Shown here: one piece after another, positions 6,877-13,718 of the stretch
How positions within the stretch are numbered: position 1 is the stretch's first letter
How the letters are laid out: every line of letters begins with the position of its first letter
Assembly (NCBI RefSeq): GCF_001435035.1
Contig: NZ_AZEU01000232.1
Location: 1 to 32,506, forward strand
Source of the DNA: Lacticaseibacillus manihotivorans DSM 13343 = JCM 12514
Lineage (GTDB): Bacteria; Bacillota; Bacilli; Lactobacillales; Lactobacillaceae
Length of the DNA stretch: 32,506 nucleotides
Direction: 5' to 3'
Notes under the pieces: generated by a model
Databases searched by the model: none
What the model was told of the DNA's origin: nothing
The model's input: the letters and a program-made list of their open reading frames with translations, nothing else
Position numbers and translations under genes: made by a program

Positions 6877-7021
6877 GTGACAACGCCTCCTTGATGGCCG
6901 CACTCAAAGTCTCCATGGCTTGCGTCATCGACTCTAAGCGCTTATCGATTTTGGTTAGTAGAAGCACGGCAATCAAGCCGCCGATGGCTTGGTCGAGCAT
7001 GCTGTTGATCAATTGATCCAT
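6854..7021 (-). CDS. YvrJ family small membrane protein
   Basis: A 55-aa protein: a short acidic N-terminus (MDQLINSMLDQ), one membrane helix (AIGGLIAVLLLTKI, about residues 12-25), then a charged helix starting DKRLESMTQAMETL. This is the YvrJ pattern of very small Firmicute proteins. It has AAAGGAAG before the ATG. The gene order DUF1659, DUF2922, YvrJ, GH25 recurs in lactobacilli and supports the call. A single helix beside a leaderless lysozyme suggests a holin-like role, which is inference; the family's biochemical role is not established. Confidence 0.75.
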   Translation of the reverse strand: MDQLINSMLDQAIGGLIAVLLLTKIDKRLESMTQAMETLSAAIKEALSHVDTVSR

Positions 7022-7084
7022 GATGACTCACTTCCTTTACTTGCCCCAAAGCCCTCACCACAATGGCTGCGACCGCCCGCAAAC

Positions 7085-7309
7085 TTACAGCTTGTAAATG
7101 GTTTTAATGGTTTGTGTGACGTCAGCTTCAATTGGATTGACAAACAACGCCTCCCCAGTGGCATCGACAAAACCGCCAATTTCAGGCAATTGTTGCAGCG
7201 CCTGCAAGGCATTGATCTCAGTAATTTCTTTGGTCAAGCCTGAGATCCTGAACGTGTTTTTGACGTTGGCGCCATTGGTGTAAACAAGCGAAATGACATA
7301 GTTATTCAT
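7085..7309 (-). CDS. DUF2922 family protein
   Basis: A 74-aa protein with the features of DUF2922: an N-terminal strand YVISLVYTNG, a central helix (TKEITEINALQALQQL) and a C-terminal pair of strands with GEALFVNPIEADVTQTIKTIY. Function is unknown in this family. GGAGGTAA precedes the ATG by the normal distance. It is the second gene of the leftward cassette, 13 bases after the DUF1659 gene. Confidence 0.85.
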   Translation of the reverse strand: MNNYVISLVYTNGANVKNTFRISGLTKEITEINALQALQQLPEIGGFVDATGEALFVNPIEADVTQTIKTIYKL

Positions 7310-7322
7310 GGTAAGTTACCTC

Positions 7323-7529
7323 CTAGCCTTCGATGTCGATTTCATCAGCGCGGGTGACGATCGGCTTTTGCAAGTCGTCATCAACAAAGCTGTTGACCAA
7401 TTCAGCAATAGCCAATACCGTTTCATCGGTGATTTTCGGATCGACGGATTTGAATGTGCGAATCTTGGACTTGGCGTCAGCGTCTTTGGTCAAGACACTG
7501 AGGGTGAATGATTTAATAGAACGTGCCAT
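7323..7529 (-). CDS. DUF1659 family protein
   Basis: A 68-aa protein matching DUF1659: the strand KSFTLSVLTKD, then KSKIRTFKSVDPKITDETVLAIAELVNSF, then the C-terminal KPIVTRADEIDI. The family almost always sits next to DUF2922 and YvrJ genes; its function is not known. GAGGAGG lies upstream of the ATG. It is the first gene of the cassette. The IS110 element lies only about 65-100 bases upstream and may have separated the operon from part of its control region. Confidence 0.85.
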   Translation of the reverse strand: MARSIKSFTLSVLTKDADAKSKIRTFKSVDPKITDETVLAIAELVNSFVDDDLQKPIVTRADEIDIEG

Positions 7530-7650
7530 AATGGAACCTCCTCGTATAGTAAAGTTGTATCAAGTTCAAAGTTGTTCAGTCGACTTGAGTGTTGCGTGAT
7601 ATCCTCTAGTTGTTCATTGGATCTGGGTCCAACTGGTCTAGGCTTTTACC

Positions 7651-7875
7651 TCCTGTAGCTGAAGCAATTCAGACTACAATTAAAGTCTGCCTCCCAGATG
7701 AATGGTACTAAGCGCACACCACAAGCTGTAGGGCTAATAGTGGTTGGTGATGACTCACGTTTCATCACGCAGCTCAACGACTAGTAGCGGACTACTCATA
7801 CCGCGAGGAAGCACTGACCGTTCATAATTAGGGGATATCACGCAGCACCCAAGTCTTCTCCAATCAATCTGACAA
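7651..7875 (+). ncRNA. Candidate IS110 bridge RNA
   Basis: About 250 bases upstream of the recombinase have no reading frame but several stems. They are GTAG-CTGAA (7655-7663) with TTCAG-a-CTAC (7668-7677), CAGACT with AGTCTG (7670-7689, an alternative fold), GTGATGA with TCATCAC (7747-7768), and AGTAG with CTACT (7783-7796). IS110-group elements are known to encode a bridge RNA in this position, with loops that pair with donor and target DNA. Bases 7829-7843 are complementary to 7594-7608 at 14 of 15 positions, with the fifteenth a possible G-U, which is what a guide segment would show. RNA ends are guesses. Confidence 0.55.
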
Positions 7876-7894
7876 AGAAAGGAGGTCCAGTCCT

Positions 7895-9124
7895 ATGAAC
7901 TTGAATGTTGGTATTGATGTTTCTAAAGCTAAATTAGATTTCTGTGGGATGGATAGCGATCAGAATGTTGTCTTCCAAGACTCTGTCGCCAACCGCCCTG
8001 ATGGCGTTAAAGCCATCAAACAAGATATTTTAGACGCCTACAAGAAGCTCACTTATGAACGGGTAATTGTAGGCCTTGAAGCAACATCGGTATACAATGT
8101 CTTGGCCTCTTACGAACTGACCAACGACGACAAACTCGAAGCGGTTGGCATTGAAGTCGTCACCTTGAATCCCAAGATGACCCATCGTTTCAGTCAGGTG
8201 TATGACCAGGATAAAACGGACTCAGTTGACGCCCGCAACATCGCCGACTTCCTACGTGTTGGCCGTTATGAAGTGCCAGTGCCTCGTGATGAGCGTCACC
8301 TCGCACTTCAACGGCTAACTCGTGAAAGGTTCCATCTGACTAAAGAGATTACATGGTGTAAGAACCACTTTCTCAATAATCTGTACTACAAGATGAATAC
8401 GATCGACGCCGAGTTACCAACGTCAGTTTTTGGTGCCACCATGATGACGGTCTTGACCGACGAGCGTTACTCGCTGGATGAGCTTGCGGAGTTACCGCTA
8501 GAACAACTCACAAGCGATCTCAACACCCTTGGTCATGGTCGCTTCGGTGATCCCGAAGCCGTCGCTAAAGCGTTGAAACGTTCAGCACGCGACTCTTATC
8601 GACTCGACAAGCAAGTCATGGATTCTGTGAATCTCGTCTTGGGCATGTACGCCAACGAGATCCGCATGTTCAGTCAACAGTTGAAACAACTCGATAAGAG
8701 TATCGCCGCTTTGTGTGAAGCGACACCTGAAGCAAAGTGTTTGCGAAGTATTCCAGGCATCGGCCCAGTTTACGCCGCTGGCATCATTGCCGAGATCGGT
8801 CAACCCGAACGCTTCAAGAATGAAGCTAGTCTAGCCAAGTACGCTGGCCTAGTTTGGCGTAGAAGCCAATCAGGCAACACTGAGCGCCAAGCAACGCCAC
8901 GTGTCCACAGCGGGGATCAATATCTGCGTTATTACCTAGTTGAAGCTGCCAATTCGGTAAGAACGCACGATCCAGTATTTGAAAAATACTACAACAAGAA
9001 ATATCGGGAGGTTCCAAAGTATCAACATCGTCGCGCCAGTTTATTGACCGCTCGCAAGCTCGTACGTTTGGTTCTCACTTTGATGAAGAACCATCAATTG
9101 TACGATCAAGCGAAATTGGTCTAG
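7895..9124 (+). CDS. IS110-family transposase (recombinase)
   Basis: A 409-aa recombinase. The N-terminal RuvC-like DEDD domain shows GIDVSKAKLDF (Asp8), GLEATSVYN (Glu62) and DKTDSVDARNIADFL (Asp109, Asp112). A middle coiled region follows. The C-terminal transposase-20 domain has RSIPGIGPVYAAGIIAEIG (about residues 285-303), ASLAKYAGLVWRRSQSGN and RYYLVEAANSVR; the serine in SQSGN suits the catalytic serine. Length is normal for the family and there is no frameshift, so the element may be active. AAGGAGG lies just before the ATG. Confidence 0.95.
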   Translation: MNLNVGIDVSKAKLDFCGMDSDQNVVFQDSVANRPDGVKAIKQDILDAYKKLTYERVIVGLEATSVYNVLASYELTNDDKLEAVGIEVVTLNPKMTHRFSQVYDQDKTDSVDARNIADFLRVGRYEVPVPRDERHLALQRLTRERFHLTKEITWCKNHFLNNLYYKMNTIDAELPTSVFGATMMTVLTDERYSLDELAELPLEQLTSDLNTLGHGRFGDPEAVAKALKRSARDSYRLDKQVMDSVNLVLGMYANEIRMFSQQLKQLDKSIAALCEATPEAKCLRSIPGIGPVYAAGIIAEIGQPERFKNEASLAKYAGLVWRRSQSGNTERQATPRVHSGDQYLRYYLVEAANSVRTHDPVFEKYYNKKYREVPKYQHRRASLLTARKLVRLVLTLMKNHQLYDQAKLV

Positions 9125-9141
9125 CGTGACTGGTTTAGTTT

Positions 9142-9202
9142 AGCGATACGCTTTCCCGCAACCGAAAAACAATAAAGTCGCGGGCTGGGGGAAGTATACG
9201 CT
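9142..9202. other. Large imperfect hairpin after the IS110 gene
   Basis: AGCGATACGCTTTCCC pairs imperfectly with GGGGGAAGTATACGCT, with an inner CCCGC (9155-9159) and GCGGG (9180-9184). It may be part of the element's right end, or a host palindrome used as the insertion target, a habit of this family. Confidence 0.5.
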
Positions 9203-9636
9203 CAACTACCCAAAAATATTTCTAGAACCTCACCTCATTCACTTGACTGTTCACCACAAGACTTAAAAACCAGAGCGGAGAAAAACGGTTTTAGCGGACC
9301 AGGTAGCCTAGTGCTCGTCTTTGTGCCGTTTTGTGGCACAAAGGCGGGGACGTAGCTAACTGTGTCAGCGTTGTTTTTCGCGCTCGACGATGTGAATTGA
9401 TTTGTCCGGCCAGACACTATTTAAATGGCAGACGATTGCATTTTGTCAATCACGACAAACAAACTTTTTTAAACTTGCACAAAAATAGAGGAAGGGGTCG
9501 CTATACTAAAAGTATGGTGTCGCTCATCTCCGTTAGGCACCTAGGCCGTTGGGTGACGGCTGATGAATGGACGGGTTCCTTTCACACTGACCTACGTTTG
9601 CTCTCCCCAGTAGACGCGGGTCTTTTTTGCGTCCCA
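9203..9636. other. Hairpin-rich non-coding stretch
   Basis: No credible gene is present; the long open frame across this area has no start signal and is antisense to cpsD further right. Visible structures are CTTTGTGCC (9319-9327) with GGCACAAAG (9335-9343), a perfect 9-bp stem; GCCGT...ACGGC near 9543-9558; and GACGC...GCGTC near 9613-9633 with a T-run in the loop. A TATACT at 9502-9507 could start a small rightward RNA ending at the T-run near 9621-9627, but no good -35 box is seen. Confidence 0.35.
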
Positions 9637-9750
9637 GAGGGTTTCCGTGCGCCCTTAGCACTAAGTCCAGTCTCGCCTCAGCCCTTGAATCGTATTGTGT
9701 TTCATGGGCCTGAGGCGTGCTGGACGCAGGTGCGTTGCACGGAAACCCTC
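9637..9750. repeat. 114-bp imperfect palindrome
   Basis: GAGGGTTTCCGTGC (9637-9650) is the exact reverse complement of GCACGGAAACCCTC (9737-9750). Inside, GTCCAG pairs with CTGGAC, and CGCCTCAGCCC pairs with GGGCCTGAGGCG with one bulge. The whole stretch can fold into one long branched hairpin on either strand. It lies just beyond the cpsD terminator and encodes nothing recognisable. It may be a MITE-like element or a structured RNA. Confidence 0.75.
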
Positions 9751-9762
9751 GACGAAGAACAA

Positions 9763-9793
9763 AACAAAAAGCCCGCCGATTCCTCGACGGACT
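9763..9793 (-). terminator. Terminator of the cpsC-cpsD operon
   Basis: On the minus strand AGTCCGTCGA pairs fully (with G-U pairs) with TCGGCGGGCT around a GGAA loop, followed by TTTTTG. It starts 12 bases after the cpsD stop codon. Confidence 0.85.
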
Positions 9794-9804
9794 TCCATGC
9801 CGCA

Positions 9805-10572
9805 TTACTTCGCAGCAGTATTATCTTTATCTTTCTTGCCGTAATACCCGTAGTAGCCATAGTAACCGTAGTAACCATTGGCTTCTTCAGGAACGCGGTT
9901 TTGGACGACGCCGATGATGTTGGCATCGACTTGTTCGAGCATGCTCTTGGCCGCGAGTACCGCACCTTTTTGCGCGATGCCGTAAGGAACGACCAGCACG
10001 GTAGCGTCGACTTTAGAAGCTAAGATCTGCGCATCTGTGACCGAACCCAACGGTGGCACATCGAAAATCACCATGTCGAAGTTCTTGGCGAGTGTGGCGA
10101 TCAAGCGTTCCATGCGCTTGGAACTCAACAATTCAGAAGGGTTCGGCGGCACAGGGCCAGTGGGCAACACGGATAAGTGATCCACGCTGGTTGGCACAAT
10201 GTACTCGCTTAAGTCCAGATCTTCTTTGCTGGTCAATAAGGTAACCAAGCCGCGTTCGTTCAATAAGGAGAACGTCGCATGTACCGTGGGGCGGCGAGTG
10301 TCAGCATCCACCAACAGCGTCCGCAAGCCTTGGTTGGCGAACGTCACGGCAATGTTGCCAGAAATCGTAGACTTACCTTCAGAAGGGCCGCTTGACGTAA
10401 AGACCAAGGTTTTGATTTGGTGATCGGCGTCAGAGTATTGGATGTTGGTCCGTAATGTCCGAAATTGTTCAGAGATATGTGATTTTGGGGCATAGTCGGT
10501 AATCAAGCCGACGCCTTTGTGCATGGAGACGTCTTCGAGGGCCTTTTGCCGTTTTTTACTGAATCCAAACAT
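9805..10572 (-). CDS. cpsD: Capsule/exopolysaccharide tyrosine-protein kinase (CpsD/Wze type)
   Basis: A 255-aa cytoplasmic BY-kinase that autophosphorylates on C-terminal tyrosines and, with its membrane partner, controls polymer export and chain length. Seen: Walker A in SSGPSEGKSTIS (about residues 61-72), Walker A' in LLVDADTRRP, Walker B in MVIFDVPP, and a C-terminal tyrosine cluster YYGYYGYYGYYGKK. There is no membrane helix, as usual in Gram-positive split systems where the adaptor gene is separate. Its ATG overlaps the stop codon of the adaptor gene by one base (TAATG) with GGAGGTGA upstream, so the two are translated together. Confidence 0.93.
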   Translation of the reverse strand: MFGFSKKRQKALEDVSMHKGVGLITDYAPKSHISEQFRTLRTNIQYSDADHQIKTLVFTSSGPSEGKSTISGNIAVTFANQGLRTLLVDADTRRPTVHATFSLLNERGLVTLLTSKEDLDLSEYIVPTSVDHLSVLPTGPVPPNPSELLSSKRMERLIATLAKNFDMVIFDVPPLGSVTDAQILASKVDATVLVVPYGIAQKGAVLAAKSMLEQVDANIIGVVQNRVPEEANGYYGYYGYYGYYGKKDKDNTAAK

Positions 10573-11336
10573 TAACGTTCACCTCCATTACGGGTGCGCC
10601 GTGCGTTCTTGCCATGCGCTGAGCGGGCTTGGCCGAACTTCAGGTCGCGTGAATCAATGTTGTAAACTGTGCCTAATAATGGCAAGCCCAAGGTGTCGGT
10701 GATGAAATCTGGGGCTTTAACGGTTTTATCGGTGAGTTCGCGAACGAAGGCTAACAAGATGCCTAAGACTAACCCAGCCAACAAGCCCACGGCCAAGTTG
10801 ATCGCTTTGCGTGGGGAAACCGCGTTGGTTTGGAGCTTTGCCGCCGAGATGATGGACACGTTCTTGGCGTTGGCCATGATTTTGGTGATCTTATTTTGGA
10901 AGACTTTAGTTACGGCGTTGGCGATGTCGCGGGCCACATAAGGGCTGGTGGCTTCGGCAGTCACGTTGACCACTTGCGAATTCTCGTTGTTGGAAATCGT
11001 CAAAGCGGCTTTCAAGTCCGAAGCAGTCCCACTGAAGCGGCCAGACTTGTGTAAATCCTTAGCTGCTTGATCCAAGATGACTGGTTCCGTGATGATGTCT
11101 TTATAAGTATTGATCATCTGCAAGTCGGTTTGTACCGCGTTGTATTGCGTCGCAACGTTGGTGTTGTCTTTTTGGTTGACTAAAATCAACGCACTGGAAT
11201 CGTATTTAGGCGTCATGACAAAATAGGTGACCCCAGCTGAAACCAATAACCCCCCGAATGCAAAAATGATGATCATAATAATATGTTTCCTCAGCGTATT
11301 GAACACTTGGCCGAGGCTGATTACGTCGTCCTCCAT
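10572..11336 (-). CDS. cpsC: Chain-length regulator / kinase activator (Wzz domain, CpsC/Wzd type)
   Basis: A 254-aa polysaccharide co-polymerase. Two membrane helices frame an extracellular Wzz domain: helix 1 about residues 17-38 (HIIMIIIFAFGGLLVSAGV) and helix 2 about 181-201 (LAVGLLAGLVLGILLAFV). A Pro-rich SPRKAINLA motif precedes helix 2. The cytoplasmic tail activates the CpsD kinase. GGAGGGCTC precedes the ATG. First gene of the leftward pair, it is divergent from the sigma-like cluster and separated from the main polysaccharide operon by about 8 kb. Confidence 0.93.
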   Translation of the reverse strand: MEDDVISLGQVFNTLRKHIIMIIIFAFGGLLVSAGVTYFVMTPKYDSSALILVNQKDNTNVATQYNAVQTDLQMINTYKDIITEPVILDQAAKDLHKSGRFSGTASDLKAALTISNNENSQVVNVTAEATSPYVARDIANAVTKVFQNKITKIMANAKNVSIISAAKLQTNAVSPRKAINLAVGLLAGLVLGILLAFVRELTDKTVKAPDFITDTLGLPLLGTVYNIDSRDLKFGQARSAHGKNARRTRNGGER

Positions 11337-11674
11337 GAGCCCTCCTAAGGTTATGTATATCGAGTATGGTGAAAACTATTCAATTCTACCATACTTCAAC
11401 AGACTTTCTAGTCTCCAAATGAATAAAATTGTGTATCATTTGTGCTGATTTTGAAACATTTGTGGCGAAATATTCGGCAATCAGTGAAGGCTTATGTGCG
11501 TCGTGTTTGCGGGATTACTGAAAAAGTGGCGATGCGGATTGCAATTGGAAGTAATGTTTCTAAGCTTGTAAGCGGTGTATATTTTTGCAAATATTTTTAC
11601 CGATTAACTGAAATAGTGGCTCGTGGTGATTCAAAATAAGGGTGAACCAAATCCTGATCATTGGAGGCGCCACT
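11337..11674. other. Divergent intergenic region
   Basis: It lies between cpsC (leftward) and the 11675 gene (rightward). It is AT-rich. An extended -10, TGGTAGAAT on the minus strand (11391-11383), is the likely cpsC promoter, about 50 bases ahead of its start; no clear -35 is seen. A 65-codon open frame at 11442-11639 has no ribosome binding site and resembles nothing I know, so I do not call it. Confidence 0.45.
11383..11391 (-). promoter_or_regulatory. Extended -10 element of the cpsC-cpsD promoter
   Basis: TGG-TAGAAT on the minus strand. The TG dinucleotide one base before the hexamer may compensate for the absence of a recognisable -35 box. Confidence 0.4.
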
Positions 11675-12451
11675 ATGGATCTATTCAAAGAATCAATCGT
11701 CGTCGATGTCGATGCCGCCCCTAAAACACAACTGCAAAAGTTTGATTATCAAACTATCGCTTTTGTGATGGGCACACATCATCTGAAGTTTCCTTCACTT
11801 TGCGTCACGATTCACGGTGAGTTATTCTTCAGCCGCTATACGCCACTCAGGCTATGCCAGCAATTGGAAGATGAGTGGCAGGTTTATTATTTTTATACGC
11901 GGCGCCAGGCTGACGACATGTGGCATCAACTCGTCAAACAAGCGCTTGAAGAAGGCCAAACCAAACTCGGCCAGTTTCATGGGCCGATGCGCGTTGCCAC
12001 GTGTGGCGGCTATAGTTTCTGGTCCCCGAATGCCAGCAACGCGTTTGGTTTATGGTTCTTCACGCCGACGTGCCAGGATATTCAGGTGCGAGACGGCAGG
12101 AAAGTGGATTTCATCACTACCGATGAAGCCGGACAGGTCACGCATTGGACAGGGAAGCGGCAATTTGGTGAATCCCCGCTGGTGTCGCAAGCGCGCGTGG
12201 ACATCTTAGCTGATTATGTCTTGCGCAAAGCCGTCTTGACTCACAAAGTCGCCTTGCAGCTAGCCGGTAACATCTTGGCTCAGCAAGGCACGCAGGTGAA
12301 AGGCTACCCGCCTGTTGAGGTGCCGCCAATGTTTCCGCTGGATGATTGGTTTTACGATCAAGATTTGAAGGCCACGTTGGATGTCTTATACGGGCACTCA
12401 CCCGAACTTGCGGCCCAGTGTATTGAAAAGCAGTACGAAAATATCGAATAA
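11675..12451 (+). CDS. Unassigned 258-aa cytoplasmic protein
   Basis: I do not recognise this protein with confidence. It has no signal peptide or membrane segment. Notable parts are LKFPSLCVTIHGELFFSRY near the N-terminus, a Cys/aromatic core (RVATCGGYSFWSPNASNAF, then GLWFFTPTCQDIQV) in the middle, and a helical C-terminal third. The order of a strand, an aromatic F/W-x-P segment and a following W/F-rich strand faintly recalls ComK-type competence regulators, and sigma-factor-like genes follow downstream; this is a weak suggestion only. The ATG at 11675 is chosen for GGAGGC upstream. A terminator follows, so it is a separate transcript from the sigma-like genes. Confidence 0.6.
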   Translation: MDLFKESIVVDVDAAPKTQLQKFDYQTIAFVMGTHHLKFPSLCVTIHGELFFSRYTPLRLCQQLEDEWQVYYFYTRRQADDMWHQLVKQALEEGQTKLGQFHGPMRVATCGGYSFWSPNASNAFGLWFFTPTCQDIQVRDGRKVDFITTDEAGQVTHWTGKRQFGESPLVSQARVDILADYVLRKAVLTHKVALQLAGNILAQQGTQVKGYPPVEVPPMFPLDDWFYDQDLKATLDVLYGHSPELAAQCIEKQYENIE

Positions 12452-12516
12452 ATTACCTAAATAACCGCCGAAAATTTTTCAAAGTCCCTACTTCTAAAAC
12501 ATAAGTGCTGTTAACA

Positions 12517-12547
12517 CAAGGTTGCGGCTGTTTTGCAGCCTTGTTTT
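12517..12547 (+). terminator. Terminator after the 11675 gene
   Basis: CAAGGTTGC (12517-12525) pairs with GCAGCCTTG (12535-12543) with one G-U pair, followed by TTTT. Confidence 0.7.
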
Positions 12548-12599
12548 GATGGCCAAGATTTGGGCTGAAAGCTTGTTTCACCAGCGTTAAATTGGTGAT

Positions 12600-12628
12600 G
12601 TGACACCCAACAAATACCTGTGTTATCT
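12600..12628 (+). promoter_or_regulatory. Promoter of the sigma-like gene cluster
   Basis: GTGACA (12600-12605), 17-base spacer, TTATCT (12623-12628). It lies 36 bases ahead of the first start codon and after the preceding terminator. Confidence 0.45.
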
Positions 12629-12664
12629 TGACCGAATCAAAGCAGCCAGATTGGGGGGATCGCA

Positions 12665-13159
12665 ATGGCAGATGGCTTTGAGTTAATGTCGCAGAACATG
12701 AAGATCTTATATAAAGCCTTGGCTCGGGCACACATCAGGCAAGGTGATATAGACTACGAGGATTGGTTAAGCTTTACTCGCTTGCAGTATATTGACCACT
12801 ATCAGCGCCGCGGTGAGCTTTCAGATGAAGTCTTTAATCGCGGTGTAGGCCGGTTGATCTATTTGGATATTGAAAAACAACGCGGATCAATTGTGAAAGA
12901 CTTACAGCGTGCCAGTCGCGTGAATGATGAGGCCGCGATGAATACTGAGGTGGATATCACCCAGCTGGAAGTGCGCGAAACCATCACCGAATCACTCAGC
13001 ACGATGACGGAACTGCAGCGACAGATTTTCAGCTTGTTAGTCGATGAGGGCATGAAGCAAGCACAAATTGCGCGGCAACTTGGCATGAGTCGGCAAAGTG
13101 TGCACGGACAAGTGGTGAAAATCAGGAAAATCATGGCGAAGGTGCTCGGACGAGAATAA
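12665..13159 (+). CDS. Sigma-70 family RNA polymerase sigma factor (ECF/ComX-like size)
   Basis: A 164-aa protein with the two-domain plan of a small alternative sigma factor. An N-terminal helical region resembling region 2 (about residues 12-75, with YEDWLSFTRLQYIDHYQRRG) is joined by a linker to a C-terminal region 4. That region carries the helix-turn-helix LTMTELQRQIFSLL-type start followed by MKQAQIARQLGMSRQSVHGQ (about 125-152). Size and layout resemble ECF and SigH/ComX proteins. No anti-sigma gene with a membrane segment is next to it. Target promoters are unknown. GGGGGGA precedes the ATG. Confidence 0.75.
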   Translation: MADGFELMSQNMKILYKALARAHIRQGDIDYEDWLSFTRLQYIDHYQRRGELSDEVFNRGVGRLIYLDIEKQRGSIVKDLQRASRVNDEAAMNTEVDITQLEVRETITESLSTMTELQRQIFSLLVDEGMKQAQIARQLGMSRQSVHGQVVKIRKIMAKVLGRE

Positions 13160-13226
13160 GTCGCTGGCTTGTGATTTCGAAGTTTGGCAATTCGACGGGG
13201 TTTTGAGTAAAGGAGTGTGAATCGTG

Positions 13227-13691
13227 ATGCGGGCAATTGATGAAGATGCCCAAGCATTGATCAACGACGTTTTGCGCAAAGCAGGGGTGTTGAATTCTGA
13301 TGGCGACGCCGAAGAGGTGAAAGGCTATGCGATCGGTCAGTATCTCCGATATACGTTAGGCGAGGTGAAACCAAATCGTGAAGCACTGCGACAAGATTTG
13401 ATCCGCTTGATCGTGATCCGTCGTCATCGTGGGTGGTTGTATGAACAATACGTCCCAGTGATGCGTGGTCAACAACAGGCAGGGCGGTATGAATGGTTAG
13501 AAGTGACGCCGTCAAAGCATCGTGATTTAGCGCATCACGTGCAACTGACCCCTAATGAGCGCGATGTGCTGTACTTGTTGCTCGCTGCCGGGATGTCACC
13601 TGCTGAAATCGTTGAAATACTCGGTGCCAGTGATGATTGGGTCGAAGTGACCATCGCCAAGATCAAACAGATTTACGGACCAGTTTGGTAG
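13227..13691 (+). CDS. Sigma-like protein with C-terminal helix-turn-helix, copy 2
   Basis: A 154-aa protein of the same size class as its neighbour. The N-terminal helical half (AQALINDVLRKAG, then YAIGQYLRYTLGEV) is diverged from standard region 2. The C-terminal half (LTPNERDVLYLLLAAGMSPA, then EIVEILGASDDWVEVTIAKI) has a region-4-like helix-turn-helix. It may be a degenerate sigma factor or a regulator derived from one. AAGGAG lies at 13210-13215; GTG 13224 is an equally placed alternative start. It is probably co-transcribed with the genes on both sides, 67 bases after the sigma gene. Confidence 0.6.
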   Translation: MRAIDEDAQALINDVLRKAGVLNSDGDAEEVKGYAIGQYLRYTLGEVKPNREALRQDLIRLIVIRRHRGWLYEQYVPVMRGQQQAGRYEWLEVTPSKHRDLAHHVQLTPNERDVLYLLLAAGMSPAEIVEILGASDDWVEVTIAKIKQIYGPVW

Positions 13692-13718
13692 AAGCGGTAT
13701 GCAAGGAGGAACAGGCAG

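Larger units (their letters stand above)
7594..9202 (+). mobile_element. IS110-family insertion sequence (boundaries approximate)
   Basis: It contains the IS110 recombinase gene 7895-9124, a long structured non-coding left end and a short right end. The exact ends are not certain because IS110 elements lack terminal inverted repeats. Candidate left limits lie between 7594 and 7642. The right limit lies just after the stop codon (near 9138) or after the hairpin ending at 9202. Supporting clues are an inverted match between 7594-7608 and 7829-7843, and a near-direct repeat ACTGGTCTAG (7632-7641) with ACTGGTTTAG (9129-9138). Confidence 0.7.

Noticed and set aside
9520-9630. Resemblance of CTCCGTTAGG... 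to the start of an M-box magnesium riboswitch
   Set aside because: Only a short segment matches, the rest of the M-box core and a downstream transporter gene are missing.
9331-10023. 230-codon rightward open frame across the hairpin region into cpsD
   Set aside because: It is antisense to cpsD over its right part, runs through hairpins, lacks a ribosome binding site and its protein looks like nothing real.
11442-11639. 65-codon open frame between cpsC and the 11675 gene
   Set aside because: No ribosome binding site, no recognisable motif, and located in a promoter region.
11675-12451. Naming this gene comK
   Set aside because: The similarity is only a loose order of strands and aromatic residues; without a profile search it is not enough for a name.
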